Position numbers and translations under genes: made by a program. The notes beneath the pieces are model-generated. The model ran no database searches, was not told the DNA's origin, and was given only the letters and a program-made list of their open reading frames with translations. From contig AZWL01000007.1 in the NCBI GenBank assembly GCA_000514715.1, forward strand, positions 62,001 to 126,000: 64,000 nt of DNA, read 5' to 3'. The stretch comes from Streptomyces sp. CNH099 (GTDB lineage Bacteria; Actinomycetota; Actinomycetes; Streptomycetales; Streptomycetaceae). Shown here in pieces: positions 1 to 9,044 of this stretch (positions are counted from its first letter, which is position 1; every line of letters begins with the position of its first letter).

Positions 1-1059
1 GACCTGCTGTACGAGGTGGGCACGGACGAGGAGCAGAAGTTCATCCTCGGCCGGCGCACCGCGCAGCTCGAACGCGAGACGGCCGCCGCGGCCCGGGTGG
101 AGCACGCCGTCGCCTGCTCCAGCGGGACCGGCGGGCTCAACCTCGCCGTCCAGGCCGTGGGCGTGGGCCCCGGCGACGAGGTGATCGTCCCGGCGTTCTG
201 CTGCCAGCCGGTGGCCAGCTCGGTGGCGAACCGCGGCGCGACGCCGGTCTTCGCCGACGTCGACCCGCACACCATGGTGATGGACCCGGCGAGCACCGAG
301 GAGCTGATCACCGAGCGCACCCGGGCCCTGATGCCCGCCCACGTCTTCTCGATCATGGCCGACATGCCGGCCATGAACAAGATCGGCCGGGCGCACGGGC
401 TGACGGTGATCGAGGACGCCGCCGTCGCCCAGGGGGCGGTGCTCGACGGCACCCCGTCCGGCGCCTGGGGCGACCTCGGGGTGTTCTCCTACTTCCAGGT
501 CAAGGCCTTCGGCACGGCCGGCGAGGGCGGCATGGTGGTGACCGACGACGCCGAGCTGGCCCGTCGGGTGCGGATGCTCCGCAACCACGGCCAGGACGGC
601 GTCAACCGGTTCCTGCACCACGACATCGGCCAGAACAGCCGCTTCGACGAGATCCTCGCCGCCTTCCAGCTGCACCGGGCGGCCGGCTTCGCGGACCGGC
701 TGGAGCGCCGGGCCCGGATCGCCGACTACTACACGGAGCGCTTCGCCCCCCTCGCCGACCGGGGCCTGGTGGCGCCCCCGGCGGGCCGCAACGGCCGCTG
801 CTACTACGTGTACTCGCTGCTCGTGGAGCGGCGCGAGGACCTGCGCGCCTGGCTCACCGAGAAGCAGATCGGCTCGCACGTCTACTACCCGGTGCCGCTG
901 CCGCTCCAGCCGGCGTTCGCGAAGTACGCCCCCGAGGGAGCGGACTGGCCGCGGGCGCGGCAGGTCAGCGCGCGCAACCTGGCCATCCCGATCTGGCCCC
1001 ACCTCGGCGACGCCCAGGTGGAGTTCATCGCGGACTCCGTGTGTGAGTTCTTCGACTGA
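1..1059 (+). CDS. DegT/DnrJ/EryC1/StrS-family PLP aminotransferase, 5' end outside window
   Basis: The open frame runs from base 1 without a start, so the N-terminus lies to the left. 352 residues are visible, against about 370-400 for the family. The segment FSYFQVKAFGTAGEGGMVV matches the family's cofactor-lysine region, with the Schiff-base lysine at visible codon 168. The family transfers amino groups to keto-sugars, keto-cyclitols or AHBA-type precursors. The partner is probably the sugar dehydrogenase starting 11 bp downstream and the Gfo/Idh oxidoreductases of the facing operon. The exact substrate cannot be read from sequence. A GTG at 16 is only an internal codon. Confidence 0.93.
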   Translation, partial: DLLYEVGTDEEQKFILGRRTAQLERETAAAARVEHAVACSSGTGGLNLAVQAVGVGPGDEVIVPAFCCQPVASSVANRGATPVFADVDPHTMVMDPASTEELITERTRALMPAHVFSIMADMPAMNKIGRAHGLTVIEDAAVAQGAVLDGTPSGAWGDLGVFSYFQVKAFGTAGEGGMVVTDDAELARRVRMLRNHGQDGVNRFLHHDIGQNSRFDEILAAFQLHRAAGFADRLERRARIADYYTERFAPLADRGLVAPPAGRNGRCYYVYSLLVERREDLRAWLTEKQIGSHVYYPVPLPLQPAFAKYAPEGADWPRARQVSARNLAIPIWPHLGDAQVEFIADSVCEFFD

Positions 1060-1069
1060 GGGGACGCGG

Positions 1070-2332
1070 ATGGGCTCGAAGGTCGTCGTCATGGGCCAGG
1101 GCTACGTGGGTCTGCCACTGGCCGTCGCCGCCGCCGAACGGGGGTACGAGGTCGTCGGCTTCGAGGTCGACGAGGCCCGGGCCAAGAAGCTCGCGGCGGG
1201 CGAGTCGTACGTCGGCGACGTGTCCTCCGCGCGGCTCGCGGCGCTGCTGGCGAGCGGGGCCTACCGGCCCACGCTGGAACCGGGAGACCTCGCGGACTTC
1301 GACATCGCGGTGGTCACCGTGCCGACGCCGCTGCGCGACGGCCTGCCGGACCTGTCGTACATCGAGTCCGCGGGCCGCACCCTCGGCCGCTGGCTGCAGC
1401 CGGGGGCGGCGGTGTCGCTGGAGTCGACCAGCTACCCCGGCACCACGGAGGACGTCCTCGCCCCGCTGCTGGAGAAGCTCTCCGGGCTGGCCGCGGGCGA
1501 CGACTTCCACCTCGGCTACAGCCCCGAGCGCATCGACCCGGGGAACACCCGGTGGACGTTCACCACCACGCCGAAGGTCGTGGCCGGGGTGGACGAGGGC
1601 TCCCGCGAGCGCCTCGCCGACTTCTACGGCTCCCTCGTCGACGAGGTCGTCCCCGCCCCCTCGCCGCGCGTGGCCGAGATGGCGAAGGTACTGGAGAACA
1701 CCTTCCGGCACGTCAACATCGCCCTGGTGAACGAGCTGGCCATGCACGCCGAGGCCCTCGGCGTCGACGTCTGGCAGGCGCTGGACATCGCCGGCACGAA
1801 GCCGTTCGGCTTCATGCGCTTCACCCCGGGACCCGGGGTCGGCGGCCACTGCCTGCCGGTGGACCCGCTGTATCTCTCGTGGAAGGTGGAGCGGGCGCTG
1901 AGCAGGCCGTTCCGCATGGTCGCGCTCGCCGACGAGCTGAACACCCAGATGCCCGAGTACGTCGTCCGCCGGCTCACCCGGGGCCTCGGCAGGCGCGGGC
2001 AGACGCTCCACGGCGCCCGGGTGCTGATGCTGGGGCTCGCGTACAAGCCGAACACCGGCGACGTACGGGAGTCGCCCGCGATCCGCGTCGCGGAGCAGCT
2101 CCTCGCGGAGGGCGCCGCGATACGGGTGGCGGACCCGCTGGTGTCGGAGGACCCGGGCCTTGCGGGCCTGGAGCGGGTGGCGCTGTCGGACGAGGAGGTC
2201 GAGGCGGCGCACGTCGTGCTGGTCGTCACGGACCACGACGACGTCGACTACGCGCACCTCGTGGACACGGCAGGCTACATCTTCGACTGCCGGCACCGGG
2301 TCCCGGAAGCGGCCAACGTGGAGTACCTCTGA
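1070..2332 (+). CDS. UDP-glucose/GDP-mannose dehydrogenase family protein (WecC/UDP-ManNAc dehydrogenase-like)
   Basis: 420 residues. Members oxidise the C6 alcohol of a nucleotide sugar to a uronic acid using NAD in two steps. A Rossmann motif GQGYVG lies at residues 9-14, and the catalytic cysteine is Cys261 in GVGGHCLPVDP. The C-terminal UDP-binding domain with YKPNTGDVRESPA is complete. I chose the ATG at 1070 over the upstream GTG at 1043 because GAGGGG precedes it by 6 bases and the earlier start would overlap the aminotransferase. With that gene 11 bp upstream, the pair could make an amino-uronic sugar for the cluster. Which nucleotide sugar is used is unknown. Confidence 0.92.
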   Translation: MGSKVVVMGQGYVGLPLAVAAAERGYEVVGFEVDEARAKKLAAGESYVGDVSSARLAALLASGAYRPTLEPGDLADFDIAVVTVPTPLRDGLPDLSYIESAGRTLGRWLQPGAAVSLESTSYPGTTEDVLAPLLEKLSGLAAGDDFHLGYSPERIDPGNTRWTFTTTPKVVAGVDEGSRERLADFYGSLVDEVVPAPSPRVAEMAKVLENTFRHVNIALVNELAMHAEALGVDVWQALDIAGTKPFGFMRFTPGPGVGGHCLPVDPLYLSWKVERALSRPFRMVALADELNTQMPEYVVRRLTRGLGRRGQTLHGARVLMLGLAYKPNTGDVRESPAIRVAEQLLAEGAAIRVADPLVSEDPGLAGLERVALSDEEVEAAHVVLVVTDHDDVDYAHLVDTAGYIFDCRHRVPEAANVEYL

Positions 2333-2369
2333 CCGTGCCCCGGGGCGCTCGCGGCGCCCCGGGGCACGG
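2333..2369. terminator. Bidirectional hairpin terminator between convergent genes
   Basis: A perfect 16-bp stem (2333-2348 with 2354-2369, loop TCGCG) starts on the base after the stop of the sugar dehydrogenase and faces the end of the minus-strand operon at 2409. There is no T-tract, as is usual in Streptomyces. Confidence 0.85.
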
Positions 2370-2408
2370 CCCGGCGGCCCCCGGCCGGTGCGGTCCCGGC
2401 CGTCCCGG

Positions 2409-2816
2409 TCACGGCCGGGGGCCGAAGCTCACCTCCATGGCCGGCCGCAGCCCGAGGTCCCGGCCGGTGCGGGGCTCGTCGACCGCGATGAGGATGTTGT
2501 AGTGGTTGGGGAAGTGGCAGGAGTCGAAGCCGAGGACGGTGCCGACCTGCTCGCCGTCGATCACCACCGGGTCGCCGCGGTCGATGACGCCGCCGCCGGC
2601 CAGCTCCACGAAGCCGAGGAACCCGACCCGGTCCACCCGCGCGCCCGTGGTCGTGTCGTGCTGGTCGGTGGTGACCAGCTCGTGCACCTCGCCGCGCCGG
2701 ACGCAGCGGCTGGCCCACTCGTCCACGGACATGCCGCGGTCCTCGCGGCGGTGGATGAGGATCTTCACCAGCCGGCCGGAGACCGCCAGCTTGTCGCCGT
2801 CTTCCTGCGGGTTCAC
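2409..2816 (-). CDS. Conserved small protein of unknown function, last gene of the six-gene operon
   Basis: 135 residues, not recognised as an enzyme. The GTG start at 2816 overlaps the stop of the upstream oxidoreductase as GTGA, so translation is probably coupled. The sequence is beta-rich, with a basic N-terminal half (LVKILIHRREDRGMSVDEW), a GARVDRVGFLGFVELAGGG stretch and a HFPNHYNILIA segment. There is no signal peptide or membrane helix. Its fixed place at the end of a biosynthetic operon suggests an accessory or small catalytic role. It could be an uncharacterised DUF-type enzyme. Confidence 0.8.
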   Translation of the reverse strand: MNPQEDGDKLAVSGRLVKILIHRREDRGMSVDEWASRCVRRGEVHELVTTDQHDTTTGARVDRVGFLGFVELAGGGVIDRGDPVVIDGEQVGTVLGFDSCHFPNHYNILIAVDEPRTGRDLGLRPAMEVSFGPRP

Positions 2817-3775
2817 CGCGCTGCTCCCGTCGTCGTCGGGTCGGTCGCGGGGCGCCGCTCCCCGCGGTAGATCTCGGCCACCAGCTCCAGGGCCGCGAGC
2901 CCGCCCTCGGCGCGGTCCTCGCCGGCGCGTACGGCCCGGGCGAAGTCCGCGACGATGCCCCGGTACTCGTGCCACAGCGACTGCTTGAACTCCGGGTAGC
3001 CGTCGAGCATGTCGGCGCTGTGCACGGAGCCGTCGGTCAGCCGGAGCGTGACGTCCTTGCACTCGCCCTCGTACGACCAGTCCAGCTCCACCCGGCCGCC
3101 GGCGCCGGAGGCCGCGGTCAGCGTCACCGTCGCCTGCCGGTCGGTGCCGGCCGCGTCGCGCACCACCTCGGCCCCGGCCAGCTCGACCGGGCCGAGGAAC
3201 TGCCGGACGGTGTCGAAGGCGTTGGGCCCGTTGTCCGCCACGCAGCCGCCGCCGCAGCGGTCGGCGTCGAGGTACCAGGCGTCGGCGCCGGCGTGCTCCT
3301 CGATCTTCTCCAGGTAGCGCACGACCACCGACTCGATGCCGACGCCGGGCGGGACGGACTCCAGCAGCTCCAGCGCGTTGGCGTTGTAGCGCCGGTGGAA
3401 GGCGGTGAACAGCACGACGCCCCGCTCGCGGGCGGCGCGTACCAGCGCGCGGCCGTCCGCCAGCCGGGTGGCCAGCGGCTTCTCCACGCACACCGGCAGG
3501 CCGGCCGCGACGAGGTCGCCGCACACCTCGGCGTGGGCGTCGTTGGGCACGTTGACCACGGCCGCGTCCAGCCCGCCGGCGGCCAGCAGCTCCCGGTGGC
3601 CGGTGTGGCAGGGGACGCGGTCCCGGTACGGGGCCAGCGCCTCGTCCCGCAGGTCGCACACCGCGGCCAGCTCGACCCCGGGCACCTCCGCCAGGGCGGC
3701 GGCGTAGAAGCGGGAGATGACGCCCAGGCCGATCAGGCCGACGCGCAGCGGGCGGGTCGGGTCGTCAGCGGTCAT
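2813..3775 (-). CDS. Gfo/Idh/MocA family NAD(P)-dependent oxidoreductase
   Basis: 320 residues. An N-terminal Rossmann fold begins VGLIGLGVISRFYAAAL and the family EKP motif appears as CVEKPLATRLADG near residue 98, carrying the catalytic lysine. Members oxidise or reduce sugar and inositol hydroxyls, often as partners of DegT aminotransferases. The ATG at 3775 overlaps the upstream Ldh-type gene by 11 bp, and the stop overlaps the next GTG. The operon has a second member of this family at 7007-8047, so two redox steps on a sugar or cyclitol are plausible. Confidence 0.92.
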   Translation of the reverse strand: MTADDPTRPLRVGLIGLGVISRFYAAALAEVPGVELAAVCDLRDEALAPYRDRVPCHTGHRELLAAGGLDAAVVNVPNDAHAEVCGDLVAAGLPVCVEKPLATRLADGRALVRAARERGVVLFTAFHRRYNANALELLESVPPGVGIESVVVRYLEKIEEHAGADAWYLDADRCGGGCVADNGPNAFDTVRQFLGPVELAGAEVVRDAAGTDRQATVTLTAASGAGGRVELDWSYEGECKDVTLRLTDGSVHSADMLDGYPEFKQSLWHEYRGIVADFARAVRAGEDRAEGGLAALELVAEIYRGERRPATDPTTTGAAR

Positions 3776-4871
3776 CGCGGTCTCCCTCCGGGAGCTTCAG
3801 CCCCAGGTCGTCGGCGACGGCGCGCAGTTCGTCGAGGAGCGGGTCGGCCACGGGCACGCCCTCGGCCAGCGCCGCGGCCCTGAGGTCGGCCTCCCGGCAG
3901 CCGGGGTAGGCCACCCGGTCGGTGCCCGGCAGCGTCGGGCTGCCGGTGAGGGCGGCGAACAGCCCGGCCGCCTGGCCGGTGAAGTCCTGCTCGGGGCGGA
4001 GGGCGGCGGGCGCGACGGCGAGGACGAAGAAGCCGATGTCGTCGTCCCGGCCGCTCGGCCCGCCGGTGCCGGCGTACGCGTCGGGGTCGGGGCCGAGGCC
4101 GGCGCCGGGCACCAGCGCGGCCAGCACCTCGACGAGCAGGGCCAGCCCGTAGCCCTTGTAGCCGCCGGTCTCCGGGTGGCCGCCGAGGAACAGCGGGAAG
4201 GCCTCGCCGCGGTCGAGGGCGTGGGGGTCCGTCACCCAGCGGCCCTCGGCGTCCTGCAGCCAGCCCTCGGGTATGGGCTTCCCGGCCCGGGCCGCCTCGC
4301 GCACCTTGCCGGTGGGGGCGACCGTGGTGCTCATGTCGAGCACGAACGGGGCCTGTCCCGGCCCGGCCGGGGCGGCCGCGGCGAGCGGGTTGGTGCCCAG
4401 CATGGCGACGCTGCCGCCCGGCGGGCGGGCGATGCGCTGCCGGCCGCAGTTGGAGGCGACCAGCCCGACCATGCCGCTGTCGACCGCGCGGGCGGCGTGG
4501 AAGCCGGCGCAGCCCAGGTGGGTCGCGTCGCGTACGGACACCATCCCGATGCCGTACTGCCCCGCCCGCTCGACGGCGAGGTCCATGGCCTCCGCGGCGG
4601 CCCACAGGCCCAGGCCCTTCCGGGAGTCGAGCAGCACGGCGGCGCCGCGGTCGGCGAGCACCTCCGGCTCGGCCGCGGGCGCCACCCGGCCGGACTCGAA
4701 CAGCGGCAGGTACAGGCGGGTGAGGTTGGCCAGCCCGTGGGAGCGCATGCCCACCAGGTCGCCGTAGACGAGCGCGTCGGCGGCGGTGCGGGCCCGGGAT
4801 TCGGGCACGCCGCGGGACTGGAAGACCTCGGTGGTGAAGTCGGTCAGCTGGTGGTAGGGGAGCAGGTTCAT
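3765..4871 (-). CDS. Ldh family (malate/L-sulfolactate/ureidoglycolate dehydrogenase-type) oxidoreductase
   Basis: 368 residues, the normal length for this NAD(P)-dependent family, which reduces 2-keto acids and in some members cyclic imines. Family signatures include VYGDLVGMRSHGLANLTR near residue 32, GMVSVRDATHLGCAGF and GTNPLAAAAP. The ATG at 4871 is preferred over longer frames because it fits the family's N-terminus and overlaps the upstream M20 stop as ATGA. Beside an M20 deacylase it could act on a keto acid or imine released during assembly. The substrate is unknown. Confidence 0.9.
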   Translation of the reverse strand: MNLLPYHQLTDFTTEVFQSRGVPESRARTAADALVYGDLVGMRSHGLANLTRLYLPLFESGRVAPAAEPEVLADRGAAVLLDSRKGLGLWAAAEAMDLAVERAGQYGIGMVSVRDATHLGCAGFHAARAVDSGMVGLVASNCGRQRIARPPGGSVAMLGTNPLAAAAPAGPGQAPFVLDMSTTVAPTGKVREAARAGKPIPEGWLQDAEGRWVTDPHALDRGEAFPLFLGGHPETGGYKGYGLALLVEVLAALVPGAGLGPDPDAYAGTGGPSGRDDDIGFFVLAVAPAALRPEQDFTGQAAGLFAALTGSPTLPGTDRVAYPGCREADLRAAALAEGVPVADPLLDELRAVADDLGLKLPEGDRDDR

Positions 4872-6163
4872 GACGATCCGTTCGTAGCTGAGGCGAAGCC
4901 GGCCACCAGGGACGCGATGCCGTCGGCGTAGTGCTCCAGGTCCCGGGTGTCGACGTACTCGCCGGCGGCGTGGGCGCCGTTGGCGTCGAGGTCTCCGGGG
5001 CCGTAGACGACCGTGTGCGCGTTCGGCAGGGCGTGGGTCCAGATGGCGTCGCAGGTGCAGGCGGGGGCGTCCGGCGGGGCGTACGTCAGCCCGGCCCGGG
5101 TCAGCAGCCGCTCCGCCCACGGGTCGCGGCTGTCGAGCGCGGGCAGCCCGCGCTTGACCCACGTCAGCTCGGTGATCCGGCGGGCGTCCCGGGCGGTCCT
5201 GGCGAAGTCCGGCAGCCCGGCGAAGGCGGCGGCGAACTCCTCGGTGCCGGCGCGGAGTTCGCGTTCGAGCGCCTCCTCCTGCGCGCGGCCGGCGGCGGCC
5301 GTACGGTACGCCAGGTTCAGCAGCAGCGCCCCGGTGCCGTACACCTTGTTGTGCACGGTGCCGGTGTGCAGCCCCGCGACGCAGACCCGGCCGCCGTCGA
5401 CCGCGCCGGGCAGCCGGCGGGCCAGGTGCTGGGCGAGGAAGCCGAGGAGCACGGTGGCGTTGTGGCCGGCCTCCGGGTGGTCGTCGATGGAGTCGGTGCC
5501 GGCGACGGCGATGCGGGCGGTGGCCGCCGCGGTGGCGCGGGGCACGAGCAGGCCGCGGGTCGGCTCGCAGAACACGTTGATCCGCCCGGTCCAGCCCTGC
5601 TCCACCAGCGGCCGGGTGCCGAAGACGCCCATGGCGCCGCCCTCTTCACCGGCCACCGCCTGGACGAGCACGCCGACGTCGGTGCCGAGCCCGGGCACCC
5701 GGGCCGCCGCCGCCCGCAGCCCGGCGAGCAGCGCCACCGCCGGGCCCTTGGCGTCGACGGCGCCGCGGCCGTGGAAGCGGTCGTCCGCCAGCCGCGGCGG
5801 CTCGCCGCCGGCCACGGTGTCGAGGTGCACGTTGAACATGAGGGTCCGCTCCGGCGGCTGCTCGCCGCCGAGGCGCAGCACCATGCTCGGCTGGTCGTCG
5901 AGGAACCCGGCCACCCGCCGCGCCATGTCGCGCACCTGCGCGGGCACGTCCGGGCGCGTCAGCCACTCCGGGCCCGCGGCGGCGTGGTGCACCACCTCGA
6001 AGCCCAGCTCGGCGGCGGCCTCGGCGTAGGCCGTCTGTGCCTCGCGCAGCCGCGGCGGCTCCGCGTCCGGGCCCGTCTCCATCGGCCCCGCGGTCGGCAA
6101 CCCGATGAGGTGGAGCAGCAGGTCGCGGTCCGCCCGCGACAGCCGCACCGGCACTGCCGTCAT
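4868..6163 (-). CDS. M20-family metallopeptidase / amidohydrolase (ArgE/DapE/LysK-like)
   Basis: 431 residues. Expected di-zinc motifs are visible in order: NVHLDTV (His-Asp) near residue 112, GRGAVDAKG (Asp), AGEEGGAMG (Glu-Glu), and a later C-terminal His region. M20 enzymes cleave N-acyl or peptide bonds of small substrates. The ATG at 6163 overlaps the upstream isomerase stop by 4 bp, and the stop overlaps the Ldh gene start by 4 bp. In a cluster with an aminotransferase the likely job is removal of an N-acyl or amino-acyl protecting group, which is an inference. No signal peptide is seen, so it should act in the cytoplasm. Confidence 0.9.
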   Translation of the reverse strand: MTAVPVRLSRADRDLLLHLIGLPTAGPMETGPDAEPPRLREAQTAYAEAAAELGFEVVHHAAAGPEWLTRPDVPAQVRDMARRVAGFLDDQPSMVLRLGGEQPPERTLMFNVHLDTVAGGEPPRLADDRFHGRGAVDAKGPAVALLAGLRAAAARVPGLGTDVGVLVQAVAGEEGGAMGVFGTRPLVEQGWTGRINVFCEPTRGLLVPRATAAATARIAVAGTDSIDDHPEAGHNATVLLGFLAQHLARRLPGAVDGGRVCVAGLHTGTVHNKVYGTGALLLNLAYRTAAAGRAQEEALERELRAGTEEFAAAFAGLPDFARTARDARRITELTWVKRGLPALDSRDPWAERLLTRAGLTYAPPDAPACTCDAIWTHALPNAHTVVYGPGDLDANGAHAAGEYVDTRDLEHYADGIASLVAGFASATNGSS

Positions 6164-7017
6164 GCGGCCGCCTTGCGGATCCGGCCCAGCAGCTCCTCCA
6201 GCGCCCGGCCGCAGGCGACGAAGGCCGCCCGGGTCTCGTCGTCGCCGGCGGTCGCGGACTCGTGCGGGCGCACCTTGACGTGCGGCTCGATCGACAGCGC
6301 GCCGGTGTAGCCGCGGTCCAGCAGGTGGCGCAGGCAGTCGGCGACGCGGCACTCGCCGTGGCCGGGCAGCGTGTAGCGGATCTCGTCGCCCTCGACGACG
6401 GCGTCCTTGATCTGCACGTGCTCGATCCACGGCGTGAGCGCGGGCAGCAGGTCGAGCGCCCGGTAGCCGTACGCCGGGCCGTTGCCGGTGTCGAAGACCA
6501 GGCGCAGCGCCGGGCTGTCGACGTAGCGCAGCAGCTGGAGCATGCGGTCGGCGCTGGCGCCGGCCCAGCCGGCGCAGTTCTCGTGCAGCAGGACGAGCCC
6601 GGCGCGCTCGGCCCGGGCGGCGAGGGCCGCCATGCGCCGGAGGACGACCGCGCGCCAGGCGCCGGGGCGCAGCCCGTCGTTGGGGTAGGACATGACGCGT
6701 ACGTACCGGGTGCCGAGCCGGGCGCAGCGCTCGGCGAGCACGTCCAGCTCGCGCAGGTCGTCGTCGAAGTCGCCGGTGACGGGACGGGCCCAGTTCGCGA
6801 TCCGGGAGTCCACGCAGTGCACGCGCAGGCCGGCGGCGTGCACCGCCCCGGCCAGGTCGGCGAAGGCGGCGTCGCCGAGGTCCGCCAGGGCGGTGCCGTC
6901 CACCGAGCGCAGCTCGATCAGCGGCCAGCCCAGCTCGTTCAGGGCCCCCGTCTGGACGGCGGCCGAGGCGCCCGCCTCGTCGCCGATGCCGCAGAGGGGG
7001 AGGGTGTCAACCGGCAT
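6160..7017 (-). CDS. Sugar phosphate isomerase/epimerase-like TIM-barrel protein (AP-endonuclease 2 superfamily)
   Basis: 285 residues with the xylose-isomerase-like barrel pattern: LHENCAGW (Glu metal ligand), LVFDTGNGPAYG (Asp), IEHVQIKDAV (His, Lys, Asp) and GALSIEPHVKVRPHES near the C-terminus (Glu, His). The family includes inosose dehydratase/isomerase (IolE/IolI) and 3-keto-sugar enzymes, often paired with Gfo/Idh dehydrogenases, as here. The ATG at 7017 overlaps the upstream oxidoreductase by 11 bp. The context supports isomerisation or dehydration of a keto-sugar or inosose. The exact reaction is open. Confidence 0.88.
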   Translation of the reverse strand: MPVDTLPLCGIGDEAGASAAVQTGALNELGWPLIELRSVDGTALADLGDAAFADLAGAVHAAGLRVHCVDSRIANWARPVTGDFDDDLRELDVLAERCARLGTRYVRVMSYPNDGLRPGAWRAVVLRRMAALAARAERAGLVLLHENCAGWAGASADRMLQLLRYVDSPALRLVFDTGNGPAYGYRALDLLPALTPWIEHVQIKDAVVEGDEIRYTLPGHGECRVADCLRHLLDRGYTGALSIEPHVKVRPHESATAGDDETRAAFVACGRALEELLGRIRKAAA

Positions 7018-8047
7018 CAGGTGACTCCGTGGTCGTACCGGACAGGTGCTTCGCCGCGTCGAGCAGCCGCACGAGGCGCATCTGGCGCTGCAGCTCCTCG
7101 TCGAGGGCGGCGGCGTCGCCCAGCTCGCCGGCGAAGTGCCGGTAGGTGTCGAGCAGGCAGGCGTCGAGGGCGAGGTCCGGGAACACGGAGTCCTCGGGGG
7201 TGCCGCCCGCCGGGCTGACGGTCAGGTGGGCGTAGTGGTCCTCGCTGCCGACGGGGTAGTGGCCCACCGCCCGCCCGGACTCGAAGTCCAGCTCGATGCG
7301 GCGCTCGCGGCGCGGCGAGGTGAGGTCGCACTCGACCCGGCTGACCGCCCCCGAGCGGTGCCGCAGCCCCAGCTCGGCCCCGCCCATGCCCGGCACCCGC
7401 CGGCCGCAGACGTTCACGTCGGTGAGGGCGGCGTGCGCCACCTCGGCGTCGCCGGCCAGCCGCAGCGCCACGGCCACCGCGTGCGGCGGCTCGACGTCGA
7501 AGGCCGTGCGGTGGCTCCGGCTGTTCAGGGTGCGGTGGATACGGGGCTTGTGCTGCCGGATGCCGATGCGGTGCAGCCGGCCGAGGCGGTCGCCGTCGAC
7601 GATCTCCGCGAGCCGCCGGGTGAGCGAGCTGTGCAGCCACGGCGCGACCACGGCTATGCGCAGCCCGTACTTGTCGCGTATCGACTCCAGTTCGTCGAGC
7701 GCGCCGGCCGTGTCCGCGAGCGGCTTCTCCACCAGGATGCGGCCGAACCCCAGCTCGCCGAGTTCGGTCAGGACGCCGGCGCGCTCGCCGGGCGGGGTGC
7801 ACACGTGCACCACCGTCGTCTCCGGGTCCAGCTCCGCCCGCGCGGCGGCCGGCGAGCCGACCGTCCGGATGTCCGGGTCGGCGTCGCCGTCCGGGCCCCC
7901 GCCCGGCCCGCCGGCCGGGTGTACGTCGTAGCCGAGCGGTGGCGCCGCGGCGAAGAGCCCGGGAAACTGTCGCCGCAGCCGGAGCAGCACCGGCAGATGG
8001 AGCTCCCGGCCGGAGCGTCCCAATCCGACGATGAATGTACGCAACAC
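7007..8047 (-). CDS. Gfo/Idh/MocA family oxidoreductase, first gene of the operon
   Basis: 346 residues. The Rossmann motif is MLRTFIVGLGRSGRELHLP (GxGxxG), the EKP motif is ILVEKPLADT, and a long C-terminal beta-sheet domain follows. The GTG at 8047 is the first codon of the minus-strand operon that runs to 2409 through five overlaps. It is only distantly like its operon partner at 2813-3775: it lacks that protein's CGGGC and HSADMLDGYPEF segments. The two therefore probably have different substrates or act in opposite directions. Confidence 0.9.
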   Translation of the reverse strand: MLRTFIVGLGRSGRELHLPVLLRLRRQFPGLFAAAPPLGYDVHPAGGPGGGPDGDADPDIRTVGSPAAARAELDPETTVVHVCTPPGERAGVLTELGELGFGRILVEKPLADTAGALDELESIRDKYGLRIAVVAPWLHSSLTRRLAEIVDGDRLGRLHRIGIRQHKPRIHRTLNSRSHRTAFDVEPPHAVAVALRLAGDAEVAHAALTDVNVCGRRVPGMGGAELGLRHRSGAVSRVECDLTSPRRERRIELDFESGRAVGHYPVGSEDHYAHLTVSPAGGTPEDSVFPDLALDACLLDTYRHFAGELGDAAALDEELQRQMRLVRLLDAAKHLSGTTTESPDAG

Positions 8048-8228
8048 CGCATTCCTTTATCCGTCCGGCAACGAAGCGAGGCAGGTCACGCTACGCGGAG
8101 AAGCCGGGCCGGGCCGGTGGCAGATAGTTGCTTCCCCCGGGTGTGCAAGTGGCACGGAATTGTCATGGCCGCCGGTCTTCCGCGCTCCCTAGGCTCCCAG
8201 CCCGAGACCGGACGACCTGGGGGCGCGT
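8048..8228. promoter_or_regulatory. Divergent promoter region of the left-hand cluster
   Basis: 181 bases separate the six-gene minus-strand operon from the plus-strand methyltransferase-prenyltransferase-transporter set. It must hold promoters for both. I see TTGTCA at 8160-8165 and TAGGCT at 8190-8195, but their 24-bp spacing is too wide for a normal sigma-70 promoter. No clear operator was recognised. Confidence 0.5.
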
Positions 8229-9044
8229 GTGTCCTTCTCCGAGCGGCCAGCCAAGAGTTACGTCTTCGACCCGCTGTGGGATCAGGAGACCGAGCGGCTG
8301 GCCACCAACGAGGCGATCTGGGACCCCGGCACGGCCGAGCGGCTCGACCGGCTCGGCGTGGGTGCCGGCTGGTCCGTGCTGGAGGTCGGCGCCGGCCACG
8401 GCGGCACCGCGGAGCGGCTCGCCGAACTCGTGGGTCCCGCCGGCCAGGTCACGGCGGCCGACCTGGAGACCGGCCGGCTGGTGCGGCTGAAGGAGAAGGG
8501 CGTCGAGGTGCTCCAGGTCGACATCACGACCGGACACCTGCCGGCCGGGCAGTACGACCTGGTGCACTCCCGCATGCTCGTCCAGCACCTGCCCGACCGC
8601 GTCGCCGCGGTCCGCAAGATGGTCGCCGCCCTGAAGCCCGGCGGCCTGCTGTTCCTGGAGGACACCGACTCGCTGCCGCTCTTCCGCAGCGTGGTCTCCG
8701 AGGACTTCCTCCAGGACGTCCGGCAGGCCGGGTACGGGCTGATGCGCGAGTCGGGCCACGAGCCCCGCGGCGGCCACTACGACCTTGCGGCCGCGCTGGA
8801 GTGCGGCCTGGAGGACGTGTCCGCGGAGGGCCGGACGGTGATGGTGCAGGGCGGCTCGCCGCAGGCCCGGCACTACCAGCTGTGGCTGGAGTTCATGCGC
8901 CCGCGGATCGTCGGGGCCGGGCTCCTCGACGACGCGCGCATCGACGAGGCGCTGGCGGAGATGGCCGACCCGGCGAACCGCTGGCTGAGCCAGATCCTGA
9001 TCTCCACCTACGGCCGCCGGCCGCGAGGGACGGGGCAGCCGTGA
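8229..9044 (+). CDS. Class I SAM-dependent methyltransferase
   Basis: 271 residues. SAM motif I is VLEVGAGHGGTAERLAE (about residues 42-58), followed by an acidic ADLETG motif II and the post-motif LVHSRMLVQHLPDR and LKPGGLLFLEDTDS typical of small-molecule methyltransferases. The GTG at 8229 follows a G-rich stretch. The stop overlaps the start of the UbiA gene as GTGA, so both are co-translated. A tailoring O-, N- or C-methylation in the cluster is likely. The acceptor is unknown. Confidence 0.9.
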   Translation: MSFSERPAKSYVFDPLWDQETERLATNEAIWDPGTAERLDRLGVGAGWSVLEVGAGHGGTAERLAELVGPAGQVTAADLETGRLVRLKEKGVEVLQVDITTGHLPAGQYDLVHSRMLVQHLPDRVAAVRKMVAALKPGGLLFLEDTDSLPLFRSVVSEDFLQDVRQAGYGLMRESGHEPRGGHYDLAAALECGLEDVSAEGRTVMVQGGSPQARHYQLWLEFMRPRIVGAGLLDDARIDEALAEMADPANRWLSQILISTYGRRPRGTGQP

